DNA of 64,000 nt, taken from positions 132,032,590 through 132,096,589 of the forward strand of contig NC_045437.1 in assembly GCF_002776525.5 (NCBI RefSeq), read 5' to 3'. Of this stretch, positions 31,231 to 41,871 are shown in pieces. Source of the DNA: Piliocolobus tephrosceles (taxonomy: Eukaryota > Chordata > Mammalia > Primates > Cercopithecidae). Numbering within the stretch: position 1 is the stretch's first letter; every line of letters starts with the position of its first letter. The translations under genes were made by a program, and so were the position numbers. A model generated the notes under the pieces. That model made no database searches. It was given only the letters and a program-made list of their open reading frames with translations, and was not told where the DNA came from.

Positions 31231-31309
31231 AACAGTTAACATCTAGGAAGTGTTCATAAATGTAGCCTTTACTCTCTTTATTTCTGAGAAGCCTAGGGCG
31301 CTTATTCCT

Positions 31310-31381
31310 TTACTTATTCATTCATCACTTACTTAGCTTCTATTATGTTCCAGGCTGCATAACTATGCTCATTTTCTCTCG
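31310..31381 (+). mobile_element. Fragment of the TTTATTGAGCACC-family repeat
   Basis: ATTCATCACTTACTTAGCTT and CTATTATGTTCCAGGCTGC fit the head of this family, cut by the L1 insertion. Confidence 0.45.
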
Positions 31382-32070
31382 TTTTTTTTTTTTATTATAC
31401 TTTATGTTCTAGGGTACATGTGCACAACATGCAGGTTTGTTACACATGTATACATGTGCCATGTTGGTGTGCTCCACCCATTAACTTGTCATTTACATTA
31501 GGTGTATCTCCTAATGCTATCCCTCCCCCCTCCCCCCACCCCACAACAGGCCCCAGTGTGTGATGTTCCCCTTCCTGTATCCAAGTGATCTCATTGTTCA
31601 ATTCCCACCTATGAGTGAGAACATGAGGTGTCTGGTTTTCTGTTCTTGTGATAGTTTGCTGAGAATGATGGTTTCCAGCTGCATCCATGGCCCTACGAAG
31701 GACATGAACTCATCCTTTTTTATGGCTGCATAGTATTCCATGGTGTATATGTGCCACATTTTCTTAATCCAGTCTGTCACAGATGGACATTTGGGTTGAT
31801 TCCAAGTCTTTGCTATTGTGAAGAGTGCTGCAATAAACATACGTGTGCATGTGTCTTTATAGCAGCATGATTTACAATCCTTTGGGTATATACCCAGTAA
31901 TGGGATGGCTGGGTCAAATGGTATTTCTAGTTCTAGATCCTTGAGGAATCACCACACTGTCTTCCACAATGTTTGAACTAGTTTACAGTCCCACCAACAG
32001 TGTAAAAGTGTTCCTATTTCTCCACATCCTCTCCAGCACCTGTTGTTTCCTGACTTTTAAATGATTGCCA
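31382..32070 (-). mobile_element. L1PA, antisense, 5'-truncated
   Basis: Poly(T) at 31382-31393, then the reverse complement of the L1PA 3' UTR (including the C-rich complement of the G-rich tract, about 31518-31545) and about 470 bp of ORF2. Flanks CATTTTCT at 31370-31377 and 32069-32076 may be a short target-site duplication. Low decay places it among the younger L1s of the window. Confidence 0.93.
31598..31840 (-). pseudogene. L1 ORF2 C-terminal fragment
   Basis: The open frame gives MFIAALFTIAKTWNQPKCPS and MEYYAAIKKDEFMSF, the last 80 residues of L1 ORF2, ending at the ORF2 stop codon. Beyond 31840 the ORF2 match continues to 32070 in another frame. Non-functional. Confidence 0.9.
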
Positions 32071-32076
32071 TTTTCT

Positions 32077-32392
32077 ATTACTATATAACAAACTACCCTC
32101 AAAATTTAGTAACTTAAAACAACAGACATTTGTTATCCCACAATTCCTATGGGTCATGAATTCAAGGAATTAGCCGGATGGTTTTGGCTTAGGATCCCTA
32201 AAGAGGTTGCCATTAATATGTGGACTCTGGCTGCAGTCATCTTGAAGGCTTGACTAGGGCTGATGGACCTACTTCCAAGATGGTTCATTCACATGGCTAT
32301 TGGCAAAAGGTCTTAGCTTCTTGCCAAGTGGGCCTCTCTATACAGTGTCCATATGAATTAACCACTGGTTTCCCCTAGAGCAAGGAGAGAGA

Positions 32393-32428
<36 letters not shown>

Positions 32429-32545
32429 ACCTAGTACCCAAGTCTCCTATTTTATTTGTCCATCACTGAGACAAGTTTGCACAAATAAAAGCACAAATGC
32501 CAGGAGGTGGAATCCTTGAAGGGCATTTTGAAGACTGGCTGCCAC
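32077..32545. mobile_element. Ancient LTR-like repeat
   Basis: CTATATAACAAACTACCCTC, AGTAACTTAAAACAACAGAC and later GGCTGCAGTCATCTTGAAGG and AATCCTTGAAGGGCATTTTG fit a common old mammalian repeat related in its head to MaLR LTRs. Name and strand not certain. Confidence 0.5.
32385..32428 (+). repeat. (GA)n microsatellite
   Basis: About 22 GA units with one AC interruption. Confidence 0.95.
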
Positions 32546-32844
32546 AGTGCCTTAGTAAGAGTTTTGGGGATATAGCCATGAGCTAAATGTCCATCTAATT
32601 TATAGTCTAAGAGGGGAGGCAGACATATATAAAATCATTATGTACCTAAATACATAACAACCAACTAGGCTAAGACAATGAAGGAAAAGTTACAATATGT
32701 TACGAGAGACATTTAACAGCGGACCTTAGGAGGAAGTGGAAGGGACAGGGATGCATTTGTGAGGAAGTTACATTTCAGTTGAAACGCAAAGGATGAGTGG
32801 TACTTAACATTAGTTAAAATTATGGTGGTTGCCTCATCATGTTA
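32546..32844 (+). mobile_element. TTTATTGAGCACC-family repeat, left part
   Basis: AATTTATAGTCTAAGAGGGG, AAGACAATGAAGGAAAAG and GTGAGGAAGTTACATTTCAG follow the family body. It is split by an L1M and continues at 33403. Confidence 0.5.
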
Positions 32845-33402
32845 AACATAGTATCCTTATCACCTAGCAGTTCTATCCATGGGTATAAACCCAAGATAAA
32901 TGAACACATATGTCCACACAATAGTTTGTACATGAATGCCCATAGCGGCATTGTTCATAATAGTCAAAAAGTGAAAGTAACTCAAATGTCCATCAACTTG
33001 TGAAAGGACCAACTAAATGTGGTATATCCATACAATAGGATATTACTTGATGACTAAGAACAAAACACTGATCCACGGTACAACATGAATGAACCTTGAA
33101 AACATTATGATAAGTAAAAGAAGTCATACACAAAATACGACATGTTGGATAATCCCATTTGTTTGAATGTCTGCAACAGGAGACAGAAGACAGATGGAAA
33201 GTAGATTAAGGATTTCCTAGGGTTGAGGGAAAATGGAAAGTGAAAGCTTATAGGTAAAGGGATTTCTTTTAAGGGTGACAAAAACGTTTTGAAATAGATG
33301 TAATGATGCTTGCACCACCCTGTGAATATGCTTGAAACCACTGAATAGTCCACTTTAAGTGAGTGAATTGTGTGTATGTAAATTTTTTCTTAATAATGAG
33401 AT
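32845..33402 (+). mobile_element. L1M 3'-end fragment
   Basis: CCTAGCAGTTCTATCCATGG, AACACATATGTCCACACAA, ATGTCCATCAACTTGTGAA and a 3' UTR ending TTTTTTCTTAATAATGAG match old mammalian L1M 3' ends. Minus-strand frames at 33105-33496 are chance. Confidence 0.82.
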
Positions 33403-33665
33403 TATAAAAGAGGATGACTGGAAAAGCTTTGCAGCAGAAGGAACAACTTGAAGTGGAAGAGAATATGGTGTGCAGGAGAAATGGAAAGAAAGTCAATGTG
33501 TCTGCAGTACAGAGTAGAGGACAGAAGCAGTGTTAGATGACGTGGAAACCAGACCCTGCAAGCCTTAGTGACCCAATAAAGGATGCTGCTCTTAATCGTG
33601 AGGGTTATGGGAAGCCAGTGAAGGCTTTTAAGCATGAAGTTACCTGATCATATTTGAGGTTTTCA
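33403..33665 (+). mobile_element. TTTATTGAGCACC-family repeat, right part
   Basis: TTGCAGCAGAAGGAACAAC, GGTTATGGGAAGCCAGTGAA and AGTTACCTGATCATATTTG are the later body of the same family, resuming after the L1M. Confidence 0.5.
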
Positions 33666-35084
33666 AATTTAATATCATAAATGCCTTATAAAATAAAGCT
33701 AATATTTATATCATGAGGTGATTAACGAAGCAGGCAGAATAGTGAAAATTGTATTTTTTAAAAAATCATTTTCCCTTGAGGAGTGCAGACACTGGAGTTT
33801 TGAGATTATGCTTGAACCCTTCATCCTTAGGAGCAGCATACTTGGTTTATGTGCTTTTCGTCCACCCTCTGGTGTCCTACATGGCTTCATATTGCTCAAT
33901 GAGGGGACAGGCTGGATGTGGCCACCCTCAGGTGCTGGCCCCATGTTCTCATGTTGCACAGTTTTTGGGATTCTGGGCTTCACTGAGCTCTTTATCCTTG
34001 TCCAGATGGCAGAGCGGAGGAAATATCTGGTAAAATGTTAATTCCACCTCATTTAATGCAGCTTACATAGGTGTGGTGTAGTCAAGGCCTCTACAGGAAA
34101 AGCTGATTTCAAGTTCTGGCACAAGGATTAGCTGATTCACAAAAGATGTGAGTCTCCGTTTCTTCCCTGCACATCTGTCCTGTCTGCTTTTAATTTGGAA
34201 GCACCAGTTTTAATTTAGTGGCAGGACTGTAAACTCCATTTCTGTGAACACAGAATGACATACTTTGTGGAAAAGGGGCCTCTGGCCAAGATCTGACTCC
34301 TAAGTAATTGATGCCTAGTGACTAGCTGAGAAATGCTCAAATGCAAACACTTCCCATGGCAAAAACCCTGTCGTATCAGCTGGATTACAAAGGAGCCTTG
34401 CTGGGCTGCTGCCCATCGAAATATAGGCTGTGTCTTTAACCACGGTCTCCAAAGCCTGAAGGGAGCCTCCAGTTCATTCTAAACATCGATGATCTTTTCA
34501 GTCCACAGGTTTTCCTTGTCCTCAGACTTTGTCTGGAGCCTGTGGCCCAATGCACAGATTTCTTCATATTTGGAAGCCAACCATATCAGGAAGGAGGCTT
34601 CAGCATTAACGGTTGTTTTGTTCTGGTGAAAAGGACACTCTTTTCATCACATTTAAAAACCAATTTTTTAAAATCTCACTCATATCCAATATTTTGTGTA
34701 TGTGAGAGAGAAAACACAGGCCTAAAGTTACATCACCCTTGTGGTTTGAGAAATCTTTTTCACAATGTGTAGACTGTTTTTGGAGCTGGGATTTTTGGAG
34801 AAGTGGGGAAAGCAGCGGGGCAAGAAGGACAGAGATATGAGACAGAAAAATAAGTCTTTCTCCAAACAAGAAAGAATGGATAAGCAAAGGGAAGTCTGAC
34901 ATCTTCTAGATACAGAGTCTAACATCTTCTAGATACAGAGATAGCCGATACAAAATCCCACGATGCCTTTTAAAAAATTAATAAATTTAATTTAAGTCCA
35001 TCTGTCTTACATCACCATTGAATCCCAATGACCTATCATGGTGCCTAGCATATAGTAGGTTTTGATACATATTTTTGAATACAT
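33666..35084. other. Unmasked sequence, no gene seen
   Basis: A 107-codon plus frame (33718-34041) and an overlapping 94-codon frame both read FF/LRS-rich sequence with no domain and no splice or polyadenylation context; I treat them as chance. No structural RNA. Confidence 0.4.
34894..34939 (+). repeat. 23-bp tandem duplication
   Basis: GTCT(G/A)ACATCTTCTAGATA with CAGA is present twice in a row (34894-34916, 34917-34939), one mismatch. Confidence 0.95.
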
Positions 35085-35200
35085 GAATGAGAAAATAAGT
35101 AATTATTGCATGCTTACCATATGCCCAGCACTGCTGTACTCAAAGGGCATGGGAAACATAATTAATGCCATGAGGAAACTTATGGGGAGTCCAGTGTGGA
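35085..35200 (+). mobile_element. TTTATTGAGCACC-family fragment
   Basis: GCATGCTTACCATATGCCCA and GCACTGCTGTACTCAAAGGG fit the head of the family. Weak. Confidence 0.4.
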
Positions 35201-35204
35201 ATAA

Positions 35205-35450
35205 TGGTGGGAGGCACAGAGCCCGGAGTTAGCTAGTCCTGGATCTGGGTTTGAGCCCTGCCTTTACCACTTAGCAGCTGTGTGGCCTGGGGGTAAATTA
35301 TTTAAGCTAATTGTTAGTTTCCTTTAATTGGAATGTAGACAATAATAGGACCTATTTCATGTGGTTGTTGGGAGGATTACTTGTGGTAAAGGTATAAGGT
35401 GCTTGTGCCTAGAACATAGGAAATACTCAGTAATTGTAACTATTATATAA
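35205..35450 (+). mobile_element. MIR SINE
   Basis: CTGGATCTGGGTTTGAGCCC, CTTAGCAGCTGTGTGGCCTG, TTGTTGGGAGGATTACTTG and CATAGGAAATACTCAGTAAT form a nearly full MIR. Confidence 0.88.
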
Positions 35451-35586
35451 TTTGGAAATGGTACATGGTCGCCTTATGCAATAGTTCTTGCTGTGAGTCT
35501 CTCCAAAATATCCTTGAACTCCCACCTTTGTTTTACATACAATTGCTTGCCAGTTCCTTTCTCAAGACCTAGTGAGGCCAACATTA
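35440..35586 (+). repeat. Older local duplication, copy A
   Basis: About 147 bp starting at CTATTATATAATTTGGAAAT match 36258-36409 at roughly four of five bases, with shared runs such as CATACAATTGCTTGCCA and CACCTTTGTTT. Copy A follows directly on the MIR 3' end. Confidence 0.9.
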
Positions 35587-36089
35587 TTCACTCGTGTTGG
35601 TCTTGCTTAAATGTGCAGAGTCCTTTTGTCCTGGAACTAATGTGGATTTTGTAAAAAATCATTTCTCCATGGAGGACAGTGGCACTCAGCTCTAGTACTA
35701 ACAAGAGAACATCCCAGATGGTTTGCAAAGTATTTTAGTTTTTGCCAAACATGTTTCCTGCTAATTTGAAATTCCCTGTGTGTTTTTAAGTGAAATGTAA
35801 TCCACGTGTTCCTGGTCAAGTAACTATTGGGGAAGGAAGTGGGAAAGAATCAGGGAGAATCCCAACATCTCTTACAGAGATGGCAGCATCTGAGGTGTGT
35901 ATGCTGCATGTGTTCTAAGGGACCTCTGTACAAGGAAGAGAGGACATGAGACCTCCTGATTCTCCTCTCCAACCCACTGGTCAACCACTCACCCAACCAC
36001 TCCATGCTTATTGGGCCCTCACTAACTCCACACTGTAGTGGGCATTGCTTGTACAGAAGGGGTCAATGTGATCCCTGTCCTGAACAAAG
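35587..36089. other. Unmasked sequence, no gene seen
   Basis: Nothing recognised. Confidence 0.35.
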
Positions 36090-36480
36090 TAGATTAGAAG
36101 TCAGCAAACTTTCTTTGTAAAGGCTCAGATATGAAATATTTTTGGCTGTGTGGGATTCATGGTCTCTGTTGCAATTAGTCAACTCTGCCGTTGTAACACA
36201 AAAGCCCCCCCTAGACAATACATAACAAAAGAACAGGGTTGTGTTCGGTGATGAGAGCTATTATTATATCATTTGGAAATGGCACGTGGCCACCTTATGG
36301 AACAGTTTTTGCCATGAGTCTACCCCAAATATCCTGGAACTACCACCTTTGTTTCGCATACAATTGCTTGCCAAGCTCTTTCTCAAGCCATACTGAGGCC
36401 AGCGTTTTGCCCCAACTGAGCAAATTAGGTCTGTGGGGGCAAATTTGGCCTGTAGACAATAGTTTTCAGATTCCCGGATT
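36090..36480 (+). mobile_element. hAT-Charlie type DNA transposon relic, interrupted
   Basis: GTCAGCAAACTTTCTTTGTA, AACTCTGCCGTTGTAACAC and GACAATACATAACAAAAGAA are the left part; GGCAAATTTGGCCTGTAGAC is the right end. Between them, at 36258-36409, is foreign sequence homologous to 35440-35586. Confidence 0.75.
36258..36409 (+). repeat. Older local duplication, copy B (inside the hAT relic)
   Basis: Same sequence as 35440-35586 in direct orientation about 0.8 kb downstream, more CpG-rich than copy A (GGCACGTGG, TTTCGCATAC), and not part of the hAT consensus, so it appears inserted. Confidence 0.88.
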
Positions 36481-36614
36481 GGATTATACCTGGAAAGATC
36501 ACAACACCTCAGATAAAGATTCAAGAGTAGATAAGTCAGTGCTCATCAATGAAGAGGCCGGCCCTGCCTCAACATAGTAGGGATTCAGAAGCAGGAGTTA
36601 TCAAGGGCCTGCAG

Positions 36615-36880
36615 TTGTAGCTTTCAGGAAGAAGTGGATTCAAATCCCAGTCCTATCATTTACTGGCTATGTGAATTAAGAAAAATTAGTAAATCTCTAC
36701 AATGTTCAGCTTGCTTATCTTTAAATTGGACATAATAACATCATTAATCTCATGTAGTATCATAATAGTGTTATTAATAAATGTTAGTAATTAACATTAT
36801 TTAATCTCTGGATTAAATGAGACAATGTATATAAAGGTTCCATGCCATGTCCAGCAGCCAGTATGACAGCTGATGTTCAT
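36615..36880 (+). mobile_element. MIR SINE
   Basis: GATTCAAATCCCAGTCCTAT, TTTACTGGCTATGTGAATTA and TTAAATGAGACAATGTATAT follow MIR; the middle is AT-expanded. Confidence 0.7.
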
Positions 36881-36884
36881 AGTG

Positions 36885-36950
36885 AAAAAAGCACAGACTT
36901 TGGGGTTGGTGGTCCTGGGTCTGATGCCTGCTCTGCCACTGAATCATCTG
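36885..36950 (+). mobile_element. MIR SINE 5' fragment
   Basis: AAAAGCACAGACTTTGGGGT and CTGGGTCTGATGCCTGCTC match the MIR 5' part. Confidence 0.55.
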
Positions 36951-37154
36951 GACCAGGGGTCAGTCTTATAAAGGACTGATGGCAAATATTTTGGGTTTTG
37001 CAAGCCACATACAGTCTCTCTCACACTAAAAGAAATTTATAACCCTTTAAAAATGTAAAAATAATTCTGTCATTTATTAGCTTATAAGCTGTACAAAGCC
37101 AGGCTGTGGGCTGCATTTGGCCTGAGGGTTGTAGTTTGCTGACCTGTTCTAGAA
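36951..37154 (+). mobile_element. hAT-Charlie type DNA transposon relic
   Basis: GACCAGGGGTCAG at the left and TTTGGCCTGAGGGTTGTAG..TTTGCTGACC at the right are the inverted ends of the same family as at 29813. No transposase. Confidence 0.72.
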
Positions 37155-37475
37155 TGCCACTCTATTGAACAGAAATAAAGTGCAAGCCACACACTGAGGC
37201 ACATATGTAATTTAAAATGGTCTAGTAGCCCCATTAGACAAAGTAAAACAAAAACATAAAAAAGATAAAATGAATTTTAATAGATTTGTTTAATCTGACG
37301 TATTTAAAAATCATTTGAATAAGTAATCATTAAAATTTGCTAATAAACTATTTTGCATTTTTTTTCCTTTTTGTACTAAGTCTTTGAACACCTGTTTGTA
37401 TTAACACACACAGCACATGTCAGGAGCTCAAAGCCACATGTGGCTGGGGGCTACTGTGTGGGACAGGCAGCCCTA
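37155..37475 (+). mobile_element. hAT-type DNA transposon relic, second family
   Basis: AGTGCAAGCCACAC, TGTAATTTAAAATGGTCTAG, TAGCCCCATTAGACAAAG, and at the right CACATGTGGCTGGGGGCTAC are typical of a non-autonomous MER1-group element. Formal name not certain. Confidence 0.65.
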
Positions 37476-37996
37476 GACTTCAAAAATTCTTTGCAAAATT
37501 AACATAACCTTAGAACTTACATTTTAGAGTCTTTGGGATTTAATGTGTGGAAGGTGCTGAGCACACTACCTGGCAGAGAATGATCTGTTAATGCTAGCTA
37601 ATCAGCTGATCAGTGCTAAGAAGGCTCAGTGTGAATTATAATGATGGTAATGATTATTTGGGGGAAACAGTCGGTATCTTCTTCTCTCTTCTGGAAAAAA
37701 AAAAAAAAAAAATCTCAGTCCTGGTGATCAGAGGCCTTTTCCAAGACCCCACAGCTTCCTTTATCATTTTTCTCAGGGGCCCAAGAAGATTCTGGTTGCT
37801 CCTCAGAAATCACAGTTTTTTCTAAGACCCAGGATACAGGTGAGCAGCCTGACAATTTAACACAGAATTAAGGAATCATCCACAGCCTACGGCCCCTCTG
37901 AGACACTATGAGGGTCAGCACTGCCTCCTCTTTTTTGACTGCTTCATTCCTAGGCCAGTGTTCTAGGAGAGACTCCTTACTTTGTCGAATGTGTGT

Positions 37997-38028
<32 letters not shown>

Positions 38029-38574
38029 ATTTCCCTTCTACCCTGTGCCATTTCTCCTTTGATCCTTGGATTCCATTTCCCTATTTAGATGCCCTGCCAG
38101 CATTCCCTGCAGCTTTATAGGAGGAGTAGATGCATAGGTTTTCAAGGAGAGACCTTTTGAGAAGCTTAGGAAGTCTCCCATTTGAGCCAGAGACTTGGGG
38201 TTGCCTTGCCTCCCAGTCCCCTGAAAAGCTGGGCTTTGCTGGCCAGCCTCATCTGACCCAATCTTTTGTATTGTCAAAAGCAGAGGAGTCCAGTTGTGCC
38301 CATCCTGTTAGGATGTAGGGTTGACTCTTAGTGGAAAAGTACCAATTGTTATATACCAAACAGTTGCCCAGGTTTCTGCGGAAAGCCAAATCAGATGGAC
38401 TGGGAGAATGTACCTAGACTGAAATGAGCAAAAATTCTTTCTGGATGAGGTTTTCTAGTACAACTCCCTCAAAGTGTTGGTTTTCATATTGAACAACTCT
38501 AGGTCAGGGGTCGAATGACATCACTGACTCATGAAACCCATTCCTCTGCAACAAGTCCCTCATCCAGCATTTTA
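37476..38574. other. Unmasked sequence with simple repeats, no gene seen
   Basis: Contains poly(A) at about 37696-37711 and a (GT)n tract. Frames at 37613-37825, 37908-38120 and 38038-38277 show no domain. Confidence 0.4.
37991..38029 (+). repeat. (GT)n microsatellite
   Basis: About 19 GT units with one CT interruption. Confidence 0.96.
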
Positions 38575-38740
38575 TAGAACAAAGTCTTTGGAGCTAAATC
38601 CTTGCTTTGCAACTTATCAACTGTGTGACCCTGGACTACTTAACTGCTCTGAGTCTCAGTTTCCTCATCTTTAAATGGGGATAGCCATATACTCTTGGAT
38701 TGTGGGTATGACTCAATTAGTACTATTAATTATGGGAAAG
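38575..38740 (+). mobile_element. MIR SINE
   Basis: CTTGCTTTGCAACTTATCAA, CTGTGTGACCCTGGACTACT and CAGTTTCCTCATCTTTAAAT are the MIR core; an L1 fragment follows. Confidence 0.85.
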
Positions 38741-38745
38741 ATTTA

Positions 38746-38900
38746 ATTCACTCAGGATACAAAATCAATGTGCAAAAATCACAAGTACTTCTATACGTCA
38801 ATAATAGACAAACAGAGAGCCAAATCATGAGTGCACTCCCATTCACAATTGCTACAAAGACAGTGAAATATCTAGGAATACAACTTACAAGGGATGTGAA
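38746..38900 (+). pseudogene. L1 ORF2 fragment, sense half of a fold-back
   Basis: Open frame with SGYKINVQKSQVLLYVNNRQ and KYLGIQLTRDVN, the region just after the reverse-transcriptase palm motif. It ends at GATGTGAA, where an antisense L1 piece begins at once. Confidence 0.92.
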
Positions 38901-39109
38901 TACCCTTTAATTTTTTCTCTTGCCTGATTTTTCTGGCCAGAACATTCAATGCTATGTTGGATAGGAGTGGAGAGAGAGGGTATCCTTGCCTTGTGCTGGT
39001 TTTCAAAGGGAATGCTCCCAGCTTTTGCCCATTCAGTATGCTATTGGCTGTGGGCTTGTCATAAATAGTTCCTATTATTTTGAGATATGTTCCATCAATA
39101 CCTAGTTTA
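38901..39109 (-). pseudogene. L1 ORF2 fragment, antisense half of a fold-back
   Basis: The plus strand reads the reverse complement of the L1 palm region (CAGTATGCTATTGGCTGTGG, CTTGTCATAAATAGTTCC). In L1 order this part lies upstream of the sense half by about 115 bp, and the catalytic motif between them is missing. No poly(A) or target-site copies found. Confidence 0.9.
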
Positions 39110-39337
39110 TTTTTATAATGCTTTGTTTTAACTGTTTCTGATAGGAAAGTAAAAGCATGTGTAAAATGCTTTCACTTGAGTATTGATGCATTTCATGAAG
39201 TCATCAAAAGTATATGATCCTGTCTCTGCCCTCTGGGGTTTTCCAGTAAAGTTGTGAGGATTTATATGAATGAAAATTAAATATTAGGCAGCCTATAGAA
39301 AGTGTTCACTAAATTGAATAGAAAGGAAATATATTAA

Positions 39338-39643
39338 TGCGGGTTGGGCACTGTAGCTTCTGCCTAAAATTCCAGCACTTTTGGAGGCCAGTGTGGGAGG
39401 GCTGCTTGAGCCCTGAAATTTGATACCAGCCTGGGCAACACAGTAAGACCCCATCTGTACAAAAAATTAAAAGATAAAAAGTAGAATGGTGTGGTGGTGC
39501 ATGCCTCTAGTTCTATCTACTTGGAAGTCTGAAACAGGAAGATTGCTTGAGCCTAGGAGGTCAAGGCTGCAGTGAGTTATGATCTCGCCACTGTACTCAG
39601 CCCGGGCAACAGACTGAAACCTGTTCCTTAAAAATAAATGCTT
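39338..39643 (+). mobile_element. AluJ-like
   Basis: Sense, diverged, full-length Alu with GCTTGAGCCCTGAAATTTG and CTTGAGCCTAGGAGGTCAAG, ending in a mixed A-tail that leads into the L1 at 39647. Confidence 0.88.
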
Positions 39644-39646
39644 GTT

Positions 39647-41862
39647 CAGACCTAATAGGCATCTACAGAACTCTCCACCCCAAATCAACAGAATATACAT
39701 TCTTCTCAGCACTACATCGCACTTATTCTAAAATTGACCACACACTTGGAAGTAAAACACTCCTCAGCAAATGCAAAAGAATGGAAAATATAACAAACAG
39801 TCTCTCAGACCACAGTGCAATCAAATTAGAACTCAGGATTAAGAAACTCCCTCAAAACCACACAACTTCATGGAAACTGAACAACCTGCTCCTGAATGAC
39901 TGCTAGGTAAATAATGAAATTAAGGCAGAAATAAGTTCTTTGAAACCAATGAGAACAAAGACACAACATATCAGAATCTCTGGGACAAGCTAAAGCAGTA
40001 TTTAGAGGGAAATTTATAGCACTAAAAATGCCTACAGAAAGCAGAATAGATCTAAAATCAACACCCTAACATCACAGTGAAGAGAACTAGAGAAGCAAGA
40101 GCAAACAAATCCAAAAGCTAGCAGAAGACAAGAAATAACTAAGATCAGAGCAGTACTGAAGGAAATAGAGACACGAAAACTCCTATAAAAAAATAAGTGA
40201 ATCCAGAAGCTGGTTTTCTGAAAAGATTAACAAAGTAGGTAGACCACTATCCAGACTACTAAAGAAGAAAAGAGAGAAGAATCAAATAGACACAATAAAA
40301 ATGATAAAGGGATATCACCACTGATCCACAGAAATACAAACTACCATCACCTCTATGCAAATACACTAGAAAATCTAGAAGAAATGGACAAATTCCTAGA
40401 CACATACACCCTCCCAAGACTAAACGAGGAAGAAGTCGAATCCCTGAATAGACCAATAACAAGCTCTGAAATTGAGGAAGTAATTAATAGCCTACCAATC
40501 AAAAAAAGCCCAGGACCAGACGAATTCACAGCCGAATTCTACCAGAGGTACAAAGAGGAGCTGGCACCATTCCTTCTGAAACTCTTCCAAACAATAGAAA
40601 AAGAGGGACTCCTCCCTAACTCATTTTATGAGGTCAGCATCATCCTGATACCAAAAACTGGCAGAGACACAACAACACCTTATACAAAAATTAACTCAAG
40701 ATGGATTAAAGAAGTAAGCGTAAGACCTGAAACCATAAAAATCCTAGAAGAAAACCTAGGTAATAACATTCAGGACATAGGCATAGTCAAAGACTTCGTG
40801 ACTAAAACACCAAAAGCAATGACAATGAAAGCCAAAATTGACAAATGGGATCAAATTAAACTAAAGAGCTTCTACACAGCAAAAGAAACTATCATCAGAG
40901 TGAACAGGCAACCCACAGAATGGAAGAAAATTTTTGCAATCTATCCAAAGGGCTAACATCCAGAATTTACAAAGAACTTAAACAAATTTACAAGAAATAA
41001 ACCAACAACCCCATCAAAAAGTGAGCAAAGGATATGAACAGACACTTCTGTCATATAAAAGAAGACATTTATGCGGCCAACAAACATATGAAAAAAAGCT
41101 CATCGTCACTGATCATTACATAAATGCAAATCAAAACCACAATGAATTATGATCTCATGCCAGTTAGAATGGTGATCATTAAAAAGTCAACAAACAACAG
41201 ATGCTGGAGAGGATGTGGATAAACAGGAACGCTCTTACACTGTTGGTGGGAGTGTAAATTAGTTCAACCATTGTGGAAGACAGTGTGGTGATTCCTCAAG
41301 GATCTAGAACCAGAAATACCATTGGACCTGGCAATCCCATTACTGGGTATTTACCCAAAGGATTATAAATCATTCTGCTACAAAGACACATGCACATGTA
41401 TGTTTATTGCAGTACTGTTCACAATAGCAAAGACTTGGAACCATCCCGAATGCCCATCAACGATAGACTGGATAAAGAAAATGCGGCACATATACACAGT
41501 GGAATACTATGCAGTGATAAAAAAGATGAGTTCATGTCCTTGCAGAGACATAGAGGAAGTTGGAAACCATCATTCTCAGCAGACTAAGACGGGAACAGAA
41601 AACCAAACATTGCATGTTCTCACTTACAAGTGGGAGTTGAACAATGATAACACATGGACACAGGGAGGGGAACATTATACACCAGAGCCTGTTGGGGCAT
41701 GGGGGGCTGGGGAGGGATAGCATTAGGAGGAATACCTAATGTAGATGATGGGTTAATGGATGCAGCAAACCACCATGGCATGTGTATACCTCTGTAACAA
41801 ATCAGCATGTTCTGCACATTTATCCCAGAACTTAAAGTATAATAAAAATAAATAAATAAAGA
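39647..41862 (+). mobile_element. L1PA/L1PB-type L1 with internal deletion of the RT core
   Basis: Sense L1 starting in the endonuclease domain (CTAATAGGCATCTACAGAAC) and running to the 3' UTR and AATAAA-rich tail. The endonuclease SDH codons are intact at 39805-39813. At about 40677 ORF2 jumps from the GRDTT region to YTKINSRWIK, removing about 1.3 kb compared with the L1 at 3626-6819. ORF2 ends at TGA 41638-41640. A possible short target-site copy (AATGCT near 39638 and 41872) is weak. Confidence 0.93.
40384..40956 (+). pseudogene. L1 ORF2 fragment spanning an in-frame deletion
   Basis: A 190-codon frame reads MDKFLDTYTLPRLNEEEVES, KKSPGPDEFTAEFYQRY, then PKTGRDTTT joined in frame to PYTKINSRWIK and the C-terminal NRQPTEWKKIFAIYP. 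The join removes the reverse-transcriptase palm including the FADD motif, so no polymerase could be made. That the frame is preserved across the join may be chance. Confidence 0.9.
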
Positions 41863-41871
41863 ATGCTGTGC

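Noticed and set aside
33718..34041. 107-codon frame as a processed gene or micropeptide
   Set aside because: No homology I recognise, no poly(A), no splice context, and a second overlapping frame is equally open.
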